The notes below the pieces were generated by a model that worked only from the letters and a program-made list of their open reading frames with translations, was not told where the DNA came from and ran no database searches. This document shows, piece after piece, positions 1 through 7,211 of a stretch of 14,814 nt of DNA. The DNA lies in assembly GCA_902783345.1 (NCBI GenBank), contig CACZQI010000073.1, forward strand, positions 1 to 14,814, given 5' to 3'. The stretch's first letter is position 1, and each line of letters starts with the position of its first letter. Made by a program: the position numbers and the translations under genes. This DNA comes from an uncultured Erysipelotrichaceae bacterium (lineage in GTDB: Bacteria > Bacillota_I > Bacilli_A > RF39 > UBA660).

Positions 1-74
1 AGCAAGTAAATAATAAGTACGGTAGCGACTATCGGAAGTTGGTCTATGGAGAAGCCAAAGCTTCAATGAAGTAG
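1..74 (+). CDS. C-terminal tail of an unidentified gene (5' end outside window)
   Basis: A reading frame starting at base 3 is open to a TAG at 72-74 and gives a 23-residue tail ending YGEAKASMK. Its base content (about 40% GC) and codons such as CGG, GTC and AGC differ from the AT-rich codons of every other gene here, which suggests acquired DNA or a structured RNA. The ending resembles C-termini of IS200/IS605 TnpB proteins (often ...SMKQE or ...SVKQE), but that comparison is from memory and the piece is too short to identify. The stretch also contains short self-complementary segments (GAAGC-CAAA-GCTTC at 51-64), so an RNA gene remains possible. Two hairpins follow immediately. Confidence 0.35.
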   Translation, partial: QVNNKYGSDYRKLVYGEAKASMK

Positions 75-78
75 AAAT

Positions 79-98
79 AATTTATCGCGAGATAAATT
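79..98 (+). other. Perfect hairpin with GCGA tetraloop
   Basis: AATTTATC (79-86), loop GCGA (87-90), GATAAATT (91-98) form an uninterrupted 8-bp stem capped by a GNRA-type loop. It lies 4 bases after the TAG at 72-74 and 2 bases before a second hairpin. It has no T-run of its own, so it is not a terminator by itself. It may be the upstream part of a tandem terminator or part of a mobile-element end. Confidence 0.6.
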
Positions 99-100
99 GA

Positions 101-133
101 GCTAATTTGTTTTACAAATTAGCCTTTGTTCTT
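101..133 (+). terminator. Intrinsic terminator of the leftmost gene
   Basis: GCTAATTTG (101-109) pairs perfectly with CAAATTAGC (115-123) across a 5-base loop and is followed by the T-rich CTTTGTTCTTT. It would end transcription from the left before the promoter of the surface-protein operon at 157-184. Confidence 0.75.
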
Positions 134-156
134 TATTAAAAGTTAGCATTTTATAT

Positions 157-184
157 TTGAAATTGGACTAAATTATGCTATACT
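157..184 (+). promoter_or_regulatory. Promoter of the surface-protein operon
   Basis: TTGAAA (157-162), a 16-base spacer and TATACT (179-184) form a sigma-A promoter. TGC just before the -10 box (176-178) gives an extended -10. It lies 24 bases upstream of the ATG at 209, and an AAAGGTGA ribosome site sits at 197-204. Confidence 0.75.
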
Positions 185-208
185 TATTTATAGAGTAAAG
201 GTGAGAGT

Positions 209-1003
209 ATGAAAAAGGTAATTATTTTATTATTTGTGATGCTAATGACAATAAATGTTAGTGCGGCATCATGTAGTTCAAGTGAACTTGCAAAAATTCA
301 AGCAGAAGCAAATGCAGTTAAAATAAATCAAGAATTGATTAAAGAGAAAATTGTAGCTCATAAATATGATCAAGAGCATTTTAAATATTTAGATGAGACT
401 GAAGAACAAATAAAAAGATCAATTAAAATTACTGTAAGCGGAATTACTGAAAATATCTTTGTAGTTCGTACAACATTAAAACTAGTTGGAGGAACTGATG
501 CAAATGATCCAGATGGTGTAATTCCTGGTGAAGAATATGTTGATGAATTTGCGATTAATTATAAAATGACTAAAGATGGAGTTTATAGTTTTACTACCGA
601 AAATGTTGCTGAATTTATCGATTATAAATTTGAAGTATTATCAAATAATCTTTCTAAACCAGAATGTGATGCGATAATTCTTAGAACAATTTCTTACCGT
701 AAACCTAAATATAATATATTATCAGAAAATCCTATCTGTGAAGATTATCCAACATCTAGTTTATGTCAAGAATTTATAACAACAGATATTAATTTAAATG
801 GTAAAGACTTTGACACTGAAGTAAAAAAATCATCTAAATCAAGTACTCCAACTTCAACTGATAAAATAGAAGAAAAAGAAACAAAAAGGGAATCTAGTAA
901 CTTTTTTAAAGATAATATACTTTATATAGGTATAGCATCTGGGGTGATAGTAGCTGGAATTGTTATTTATGTAATTGTATCTAAAAAAAGGAGTGCATTA
1001 TAA
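209..1003 (+). CDS. Membrane-anchored surface protein of unknown function, operon partner of the 1100-aa Cys-rich protein
   Basis: I do not recognise the family. Residues 1-19 form a signal peptide (MKK, hydrophobic core, cleavage near NVSA-A). An ectodomain of about 190 residues has an even set of four cysteines (22, 153, 177, 186), compatible with two disulfides. A Ser/Thr/Lys/Glu-rich linker (about 203-230) leads to a hydrophobic helix (about 236-257) and the short basic tail KKRSAL. The predicted form is single-pass, with the ectodomain outside and the tail in the cytoplasm. There is no LPXTG motif. ATG 209 has a good AAAGGTGA site. The stop shares one base with the start of the next gene (TAATG), so the two are translationally coupled. 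The partner has no anchor, so this protein may tether or export it; that is inference. Confidence 0.85.
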   Translation: MKKVIILLFVMLMTINVSAASCSSSELAKIQAEANAVKINQELIKEKIVAHKYDQEHFKYLDETEEQIKRSIKITVSGITENIFVVRTTLKLVGGTDANDPDGVIPGEEYVDEFAINYKMTKDGVYSFTTENVAEFIDYKFEVLSNNLSKPECDAIILRTISYRKPKYNILSENPICEDYPTSSLCQEFITTDINLNGKDFDTEVKKSSKSSTPTSTDKIEEKETKRESSNFFKDNILYIGIASGVIVAGIVIYVIVSKKRSAL

Positions 1004-4000
1004 TGAAAAAAATATGTTTTATAGCTTTATTATTAATGCTTATAGTATTACCTATTAAAGTTAGTGCTGATAAATATTATGTTAATCCTGAATTTGGTAG
1101 TGATGATCCTAATTATGGAGTAAATGGAGAATCAACTTTCTGTATCGATCCTGGTATTCCGGATCCTTCATCAGTTGATGGACCATTTGAACTTAATTGG
1201 AATTCTAATCAACATCGTTCTTATTTAGGAGCATATAAAATGATGCTAGCTCGAAATATAACTAGTCAAGGAACTCAAAAAGGTGTTATGAGAGCACTTA
1301 CAACTGGTTCTAGTATTAGTGGTGATAATGATGCCGGACTTGCATATTGTGCAGGAGTGTATGCAGCTGGCTTATCTGGCTCTGAAAGCTGTGCAGCAAC
1401 CCTTGCTAAAAATGGTTATGATCCAAGATTTTTAAGATATAGTGCAAGTGATTTTGAAAATTTTAATATTGTGGCTGATAATAATGAATATAATGAAGAA
1501 GGAATATATACTTTTAAATTAAGTGGTTCAGGTGTCGATAAAATTAAAGAATTGATTGATCCAGCATCTGATAATGCATGGAAAAATTTAAAAGCGGAAT
1601 TAGTACTTACTAGTTGTTCATTAGATAGTGCAGCTACAAATGCTGGTTTTAGATGTCAATTAATGGAAAGTTATAAAAACTTACTTCAAGATAATAAAAA
1701 TGAAATTAAAATTAAAGTTTATCGTAATAGTAGTAGTTTAATTACAACAACTTCTGATGTAAGAGTAACATTTAATTATAGATATGATTTTCCATTTGGA
1801 AATATTACTGTTGATGATATTCATTATTATGAATGTACCAGTCCAATAGGAGCAAATTGTGATGATCATAGTATTACTTATCGACCATGTCATCAAAAAG
1901 AAAGGCCAAAATGTAAGAATTGGGATTATGATCGCGATTCAAAAGGTAAACCTATATCAGATGAAAGAAAATGTCAAGATTGGGGAACTGAAAAATACTG
2001 GGTTCAAAAAGAAGCCGGTGCTGGTAGTTATACTGATGATAGTACTTGGCCAGAAGTAGAAGAATGTAATCGTGGTACTGGTGCTCAAACACAAAGATTA
2101 ATGGATATTCCTAGTGATGGTTTATCTGCTAAAAGTTCACCTAAAACAGGTACAAAAACAGCTATGATAAAAATTTTAGCTTCTTGTCAAACACAAGGTT
2201 CAGGTAATAATAAAAAATATTATGTCGGTGGAAAAGAAGTATCTGTTGATGATTATTTAAAAGCTGGATGCTGTAAAGATGTTAATAAACAAGATATTGA
2301 CTCAGTTTCTGCTCGTGAATATTTTAGAAAAAATTGTATGGAAGATGATACAGTTTATTTAGAAAATCAATGTGGTGCTAAAGCAAAACTTGGTACTAAA
2401 AAATATGAAATAATAAATGGTTCAAATGTTAATGTACCATCTTGTGAAAATGATTCATATGTTGATTATACTCATTCATATGTATGGCAAGTAGGTATGG
2501 ATAAGATTCTTGCTAGAGTTAATCAAAAAGAAGATAATAGATACTTTTATAATATAAGTAGTTTATGGAGTGATTCTAGTCTTTCAAGTTATGCTCAATC
2601 ATCATATCTTCACCAAGCGATAACTGGTAAAGATGGAAAAGCTATTGGAGCAGTAAGCTATGGAAATAATTATTGTATGCTTTTAACAAGTGAAACAAAT
2701 GATATTTATTTTCCTGGTACAGCAATTGCTACTAGCGGAAGGTTCTTTGTATTTAATGAACTTAATAAACAAGAATGTGCTAATGCAATGAATCCAGGTT
2801 CTACATGTTTTAGACAGCCTTATGTTTTAGGTAATTTAACTGCAGTAATGCATACTGATTTTGATAAATGGGATCGTGATTATCGAGCAGCAATTGAAAA
2901 AGAGAAAAATATGTATAATGCATATGGTGCATCAGGTGAATTATTTAGATGGGCTAGATCTAAAAGACAAACTCTTGAACAATATAAGAGTGAATGTGAA
3001 GGAAGAAATAACTTATCTAATTACTTAACTTATAATTTAACTCCTGATTTAAAATTCAGTTATAGTCAAAAAGTTTATGGTGGAAAACAGAATAGTTCTG
3101 AAATTGAAGAAAAAGTTGACATGGAGATATCTAAAGAAGCAGTTAAATACTGGCCAAATGTATCTAGTGATGTAAAATGTAATTATTCTAATAGTGGTGG
3201 ATCAAACGTATCATATAGCATTAATTATGGTGGTGCCCATGAAACTAAATCATTTACTAATGTAAAAAATTATACCGCTTCTTGTAATCAAACAATCTAT
3301 TACAAACCTAAAAAAATTACATATTCAACAGTTCCTGATGGTAAATATATTCTTAGTGATTTAAAATATCAATCTAATCCAGTTAATATGATTGAAAATG
3401 GGATAGAAGTTGGTTATGTTTATAACGTTCAGTTAACTACATATGAAGGCGCTTATACTACTAACTTTGATATTAATAATTTAGGTAATAAGTTTAGTAC
3501 TTATGCAACTTCAGCAATTCAGCAACTTGTTGATAAATTTAAAAAAGAAAACAGTTTAACAAGATTTAGTAGTGAATGTATTTATTGTGATCAAGAAGGA
3601 GAGTTTAGTAGAGTTTGTGATGTTTGTCCAGACCCTAATAATCCAGATTTAGGACCTAAATTTATATCTCGAATAATTTCTTTATCTGATCCAACCCCTA
3701 ATGATAGGGCTAATACTAACTGGTCTGATGCTAAGGGTAAAGCAGCTGAAGAAAGAATTAAATCTTTAAGTGGGGATAATATTGTTGCTACTTTGACAAG
3801 TGAAAAAGTAAGTGATAATAATACCGTTAAAGCAACATTCTTAGGTGATATTGAAACTAAAAATAAACTAGAACCAGTTGCAAAAGGTAATATTTATAAT
3901 GATCAAACTAAAGAATATTTAGAATATGAAATAACTTTAACTACTAAAGACATGCAAATTATTAAAGCAAATACTGAAAGAAGTAAATTTGATTATGGTA

Positions 4001-4305
4001 CGATGAATATTTGCTCTAATACTTATAGACCTAATGAAAAAGGTTCATCAATTGATTATTGCTTTATTTGTAATGCTGATGGTAAAGAATGTGAAAGTTC
4101 ATTTATTGATGCCTTTGCAAATTCTTCTATTACCACATCTACAAGAAATACTAAGTGGAAATATTTCATGAATGGAAAATGGGAAATAGGTAATTGGAAT
4201 AATATTGTTAAGAGCTATAAAACTTTAGAAGGATTTGAAAATGGTAGATATCCTGATCCATTAAATCAAAAGAAATTCTTAGAAGTTTATAGTAACTGGC
4301 CATAG
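1003..4305 (+). CDS. Large secreted cysteine-rich protein with a possible N-terminal thioester (TQXA-like) domain
   Basis: The 1100-residue product has a signal peptide at 1-22 (cleavage near VSA-D) and no C-terminal membrane helix or sortase motif, so it is probably released or held by a partner. I count about 31 cysteines in the mature chain, which is high for a Gram-positive exoprotein. There is a cluster at 278-355, a CxxC-x9-CxxC at 859-875 and a CxxC-x5-C at 1020-1029. Early in the chain, FCIDPG (Cys47) followed by GTQKGVM (Gln92) recalls the aromatic-Cys and TQxA signatures of Cys-Gln thioester-forming adhesin domains. The spacing is shorter and the TQxA match is incomplete, so this is a hypothesis. 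The rest of the chain is unrecognised. It overlaps the upstream gene by one base; the preceding AAAAAAGGAG (about 985-993) can serve as its ribosome site. A terminator follows at 4316. Confidence 0.85.
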   Translation: MKKICFIALLLMLIVLPIKVSADKYYVNPEFGSDDPNYGVNGESTFCIDPGIPDPSSVDGPFELNWNSNQHRSYLGAYKMMLARNITSQGTQKGVMRALTTGSSISGDNDAGLAYCAGVYAAGLSGSESCAATLAKNGYDPRFLRYSASDFENFNIVADNNEYNEEGIYTFKLSGSGVDKIKELIDPASDNAWKNLKAELVLTSCSLDSAATNAGFRCQLMESYKNLLQDNKNEIKIKVYRNSSSLITTTSDVRVTFNYRYDFPFGNITVDDIHYYECTSPIGANCDDHSITYRPCHQKERPKCKNWDYDRDSKGKPISDERKCQDWGTEKYWVQKEAGAGSYTDDSTWPEVEECNRGTGAQTQRLMDIPSDGLSAKSSPKTGTKTAMIKILASCQTQGSGNNKKYYVGGKEVSVDDYLKAGCCKDVNKQDIDSVSAREYFRKNCMEDDTVYLENQCGAKAKLGTKKYEIINGSNVNVPSCENDSYVDYTHSYVWQVGMDKILARVNQKEDNRYFYNISSLWSDSSLSSYAQSSYLHQAITGKDGKAIGAVSYGNNYCMLLTSETNDIYFPGTAIATSGRFFVFNELNKQECANAMNPGSTCFRQPYVLGNLTAVMHTDFDKWDRDYRAAIEKEKNMYNAYGASGELFRWARSKRQTLEQYKSECEGRNNLSNYLTYNLTPDLKFSYSQKVYGGKQNSSEIEEKVDMEISKEAVKYWPNVSSDVKCNYSNSGGSNVSYSINYGGAHETKSFTNVKNYTASCNQTIYYKPKKITYSTVPDGKYILSDLKYQSNPVNMIENGIEVGYVYNVQLTTYEGAYTTNFDINNLGNKFSTYATSAIQQLVDKFKKENSLTRFSSECIYCDQEGEFSRVCDVCPDPNNPDLGPKFISRIISLSDPTPNDRANTNWSDAKGKAAEERIKSLSGDNIVATLTSEKVSDNNTVKATFLGDIETKNKLEPVAKGNIYNDQTKEYLEYEITLTTKDMQIIKANTERSKFDYGTMNICSNTYRPNEKGSSIDYCFICNADGKECESSFIDAFANSSITTSTRNTKWKYFMNGKWEIGNWNNIVKSYKTLEGFENGRYPDPLNQKKFLEVYSNWP

Positions 4306-4315
4306 AATAATTAAT

Positions 4316-4346
4316 AAAAGACTAAAATTAAGTTTTTAGTCTTTTT
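4316..4346 (+). terminator. Terminator of the surface-protein operon
   Basis: AAAAGACTAAAA (4316-4327) pairs with TTTTAGTCTTTT (4334-4345) as a 12-bp stem followed by T residues. It lies 11 bases after the TAG of the 1100-aa gene and separates that operon from the next promoter. Confidence 0.85.
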
Positions 4347-4360
4347 AATTTTTAATTTTA

Positions 4361-4389
4361 TTGCATTTTTTTTAATCTTTTGCTAAACT
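4361..4389 (+). promoter_or_regulatory. Promoter of the Lys/Glu-rich membrane protein gene
   Basis: TTGCAT (4361-4366), a 17-base spacer and TAAACT (4384-4389), with an extended TGC at 4381-4383. It starts 15 bases after the preceding terminator and 33 bases before the ATG at 4422. Confidence 0.65.
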
Positions 4390-4421
4390 TAATATAGAGT
4401 AAAAATGGAGTTGATAACATT

Positions 4422-5201
4422 ATGGTTAAAATAAATAATTTTTTAAGTCATGTTTATGGAAGTAATCAATCATTATTATATTTTTATATTGCTCTTGGTG
4501 CTCTTGCTTTATTTTTTATTATAATGGTGCTTATTATTTTATTTTCTTCTGAAAATGCTCGTAATAATAAAGAAATTAAAAAAGAAAAAATCGAAGAAGA
4601 ACCTAAAAAAGAAGAAGTTCGTAATAAGAAAGAGAAACTAGATAAAAAGGAAAAACAACCTTCAAAATCTTTAAGTGAAACCCAAGTATTTAATAATATT
4701 TTAATGAATAAAGAAGAAAAGGTTCAAGAAGATAAATCTTATAAAGAAGAAAAAACAAAAGATGAGCCTAAAAAAGATGTAGTTACTGAAGATGTTTATT
4801 TAGAAAAAGATAATGAATTAGACATAAAAGAAGATAAAACTAAAAACAAAGAAGAGAAAGCCACTGATGAAAATAAGGCATTACAAGATTTTACTATTGA
4901 AATACCAAAGGTTAAACCAATGGATTTAGATGAATATTTGGCTCATAAAGAAAATGAAAAAAATCAAAAAGAAGAAGAAATTGAAAAGCCAAAAACAGAA
5001 GTAAAAGAAGAAAAACCGGTTGAAGTTAAAAAAGTTGAACTTACAGATGATGAAGTTAAAAATCGTTTAGCTAAATTAAAGGCTAAAAAAGCCGAAAACT
5101 TTGAAAAGAAGAAAGATGCTGATTTAGAAGATTTAATGAAAGCAGTAGGTTTAGAAGATACAACAAATATAGAATTTGAAGAAAAATCAAGAAAACTATA
5201 G
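4422..5201 (+). CDS. Single-pass membrane protein with a long charged Lys/Glu-rich tail, unknown function
   Basis: Of the 259 residues, about 17-43 form a strong hydrophobic helix rich in Leu, Ile and Phe with no clear signal-peptidase site, so it is read as a membrane anchor. Nearly all the rest (44-259) is low-complexity and dominated by Lys and Glu, probably a disordered or coiled-coil cytoplasmic region. The last ~50 residues (RLAKLKAKKAENFEKKKDAD onward) are less repetitive and include DLEDLMKAVGLED, a possible short binding helix. I do not recognise a family; a scaffold or cell-envelope/division adaptor is only a guess. GGAG (4407-4410) lies 11 bases before ATG 4422, rather far, and no nearer in-frame start fits better. 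It has its own promoter and terminator, so it is a single-gene unit. Confidence 0.75.
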   Translation: MVKINNFLSHVYGSNQSLLYFYIALGALALFFIIMVLIILFSSENARNNKEIKKEKIEEEPKKEEVRNKKEKLDKKEKQPSKSLSETQVFNNILMNKEEKVQEDKSYKEEKTKDEPKKDVVTEDVYLEKDNELDIKEDKTKNKEEKATDENKALQDFTIEIPKVKPMDLDEYLAHKENEKNQKEEEIEKPKTEVKEEKPVEVKKVELTDDEVKNRLAKLKAKKAENFEKKKDADLEDLMKAVGLEDTTNIEFEEKSRKL

Positions 5202-5218
5202 ATATTCTTTACATAAAT

Positions 5219-5245
5219 AAGACAATTAAATTTGTCTTTTTTTTT
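5219..5245 (+). terminator. Terminator of the 4422 gene, overlapping the parE promoter
   Basis: AAGACAA (5219-5225) and TTGTCTT (5232-5238) form a 7-bp stem with a 6-base loop, followed by a run of T to 5245. The 3' arm also supplies the probable -35 box of parE. Confidence 0.8.
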
Positions 5246-5260
5246 ATCATTTGTTATACT
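5232..5260 (+). promoter_or_regulatory. parE promoter
   Basis: TTGTCT (5232-5237), a 17-base spacer and TATACT (5255-5260) with TGT at 5252-5254 (extended -10). The -35 box lies inside the 3' arm of the upstream terminator. The ribosome site AAGGTGAT (about 5265-5272) precedes ATG 5280. Confidence 0.65.
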
Positions 5261-5279
5261 TAAAAAGGTGATAGTACTT

Positions 5280-7190
5280 ATGGCAAAGTATGATGAAAAT
5301 TCAATAACGATACTAGAAGGTTTAGAAGCGGTTCGTAAAAGACCAGGTATGTATATAGGTAGTACTGATAAAAGGGGTCTTCATCATTTAGTATGGGAAA
5401 TTATTGATAACTCAGTTGATGAAATAATTAATGGTTATGGTAATAAAATAGGGGTTAGAATAAATAAAGATGGCAGTATCACAATTGCTGATAATGGTCG
5501 TGGAGTTCCAACGGGAATGCATAAAAGTGGTAAAAGTACACCTGAAGTTATTTATACAATTCTACATGCTGGTGGTAAATTTGAAACAGCAGGTTATAAA
5601 GTATCAGGTGGACTTCATGGAGTAGGTGCCTCAGTTGTTAATGCTTTAAGTGATTGGATGGAAGTTACCATTTTAAGAGATGGTAAAATTCATCAAATAA
5701 AGTTTAAAGACGGCGGAAAAGTAGATGTTCCTTTAAAAGAAATAGGTAATACTAATAGAACCGGCACCATAGTAACATTTATGCCTAATCATGAAATATT
5801 TAAAAATTTAAGTTTTAGTTATACAACTATTTGTGAAAGAATGCAAGAAAGTGCCTTTTTACTTAAAGAACTTACTTGTGAAATAGAAGATATTGCTGAT
5901 AATAAGAAGGCTGTTTATCATTATGATAACGGAATTATATCATTTGTCGAATATATTAATGAGGATAAAACACCTATTCATAAAGTGTTTCATATAAATG
6001 GAACTAAGAATAATATTGAAGTAGATGTAGCGCTTCAATATACTGATAGTTATAATGAAAGTATTATATCTTTTGTTAATAATGTTAAAACTATTGATGG
6101 TGGATCTCATGAAGTAGGATTTAAAACGGCAATTACTAAAGCCTTTAATGAGTATGCTAGAAATAATAATTTACTTAAAAGTAAAGATGCTAACTTTGAA
6201 GGTTCTGATGTAAGAGAAGGGCTTACGGCTGTTATTAACTTAAAAGTTCCTGAAAGTTTACTACAATTTGAAGGACAAACTAAAGGAAAACTTGGAACTC
6301 CTGAAGCTAAACCAGCAGTTGAAGGTGTTGTTTATGATGCTTTAAAATATTACTTAGAAGAAAATAGAGAAGTTAGTAAAAACATTTTAGAGAAAATGGT
6401 TAAAAGTAAAACGGCTAGAGAAGCAGCAAGAAAAGCAAGAGAAGAAGCCCGTAATGGTAAAAGTAAGAAAAATGAAGCCCGTAATATTATTGGCAAACTT
6501 ACGCCGCCACAGGGAAGAAATCCTAAAATAAATGAATTATTTATTGTCGAGGGTAATTCAGCTGGTGGTACAGCTAAAAATGCTCGTGATAAGAAATTCC
6601 AAGCAATTCTTCCTCTTCGAGGTAAAATTATTAACACTTTAAAAGCAACGGATACGGATATTTTTAAAAATGAAGAGATAAATACCATGATTAGTTGTAT
6701 AGGAGCAGGTTTTGGTGATAATTTTGATATTAAAGATATTAATTATGATAAAGTAATAATTATGACCGATGCTGACGATGATGGTGCTCATATTCAGTGT
6801 TTACTATTAACATTCTTTTATAAATATATGAGAGCATTAATAGAAGAAGGGCATTTATATATCGCAATGCCACCACTATATAAAATAGATTATGGCAAAA
6901 ATCACGAATATGCTTATACAGATGAAGAATTAAAGGAAATAACTAGTAAGAAAACAAATTATAAACTCCAAAGATACAAAGGTTTAGGTGAAATGAATCC
7001 TATTCCTTTATGGGAAACAACAATGGACCCAGAAAGACGTAATTTAATTAAAGTTAATATAGAAGATTCACTTCTTGCTAGTAAAAGAGTTAATGTTTTA
7101 ATGGGAGACTCAGTTGAGCCACGTAAAGAATGGATTAATGAAAATGTTGAGTTTTCTTTAGAAGATGACTTTGCCGTTAATTTAAAATAA
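5280..7190 (+). CDS. parE: DNA topoisomerase IV subunit B (ParE)
   Basis: ATPase subunit of the type IIA topoisomerase that decatenates daughter chromosomes with ParC. I start it at ATG 5280 (MAKYDENS, 636 aa), preceded by AAGGTGAT; an upstream in-frame TTG at 5232 lies in the terminator/promoter and has no ribosome site. GHKL ATPase features are Asn44 in IIDNSVDE, DNGRG at 71-75 and GGLHGVG at 110-116. The transducer QTK loop is at 333-335 in QFEGQTKGKLG. The TOPRIM domain has Glu424 and DADDD at 497-501. The segments NTLKATDTDIFKNEEIN and IGAGFG fit ParE better than GyrB. The usual EGDSAGG reads EGNSAGG, with Asn426 at the position where Asp-to-Asn changes give quinolone resistance in other species. 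parC, normally adjacent, is absent; the next gene converges. Length is slightly below the usual 640-665 residues. Confidence 0.93.
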   Translation: MAKYDENSITILEGLEAVRKRPGMYIGSTDKRGLHHLVWEIIDNSVDEIINGYGNKIGVRINKDGSITIADNGRGVPTGMHKSGKSTPEVIYTILHAGGKFETAGYKVSGGLHGVGASVVNALSDWMEVTILRDGKIHQIKFKDGGKVDVPLKEIGNTNRTGTIVTFMPNHEIFKNLSFSYTTICERMQESAFLLKELTCEIEDIADNKKAVYHYDNGIISFVEYINEDKTPIHKVFHINGTKNNIEVDVALQYTDSYNESIISFVNNVKTIDGGSHEVGFKTAITKAFNEYARNNNLLKSKDANFEGSDVREGLTAVINLKVPESLLQFEGQTKGKLGTPEAKPAVEGVVYDALKYYLEENREVSKNILEKMVKSKTAREAARKAREEARNGKSKKNEARNIIGKLTPPQGRNPKINELFIVEGNSAGGTAKNARDKKFQAILPLRGKIINTLKATDTDIFKNEEINTMISCIGAGFGDNFDIKDINYDKVIIMTDADDDGAHIQCLLLTFFYKYMRALIEEGHLYIAMPPLYKIDYGKNHEYAYTDEELKEITSKKTNYKLQRYKGLGEMNPIPLWETTMDPERRNLIKVNIEDSLLASKRVNVLMGDSVEPRKEWINENVEFSLEDDFAVNLK

Positions 7191-7211
7191 AAAGAGGGTT
7201 ATATTTCCCTC
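7183..7211 (-). terminator. def terminator
   Basis: Read leftwards, GAGGG (7211-7207) pairs with CCCTC (7198-7194), followed by TTTTTATTTT. The def stop codon is in the loop, and the T-run is the complement of the parE stop region. The stem is short (5 bp). Confidence 0.65.

Noticed and set aside
1859..2059. 66-aa plus-strand open frame
   Set aside because: Lies out of frame inside the large Cys-rich gene without a ribosome site or promoter.
5232..5279. N-terminal extension of ParE from an in-frame TTG at 5232
   Set aside because: These codons lie in the preceding terminator stem and T-run and the promoter; there is no ribosome site before the TTG, and the family N-terminus begins at MAKYDENS with a good AAGGTGAT site.
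6350..6688. 112-aa minus-strand open frame
   Set aside because: Lies wholly within parE, opposite strand, no ribosome site; a shadow of the parE coding sequence.
5280..7190. Identification as GyrB rather than ParE
   Set aside because: The NTLKATDTDIFKNEEIN and TDADDDGAHIQ segments and the LLQFEGQTKGKLGT loop fit Firmicute ParE better; no gyrA or recF context. Not fully excluded without an alignment.
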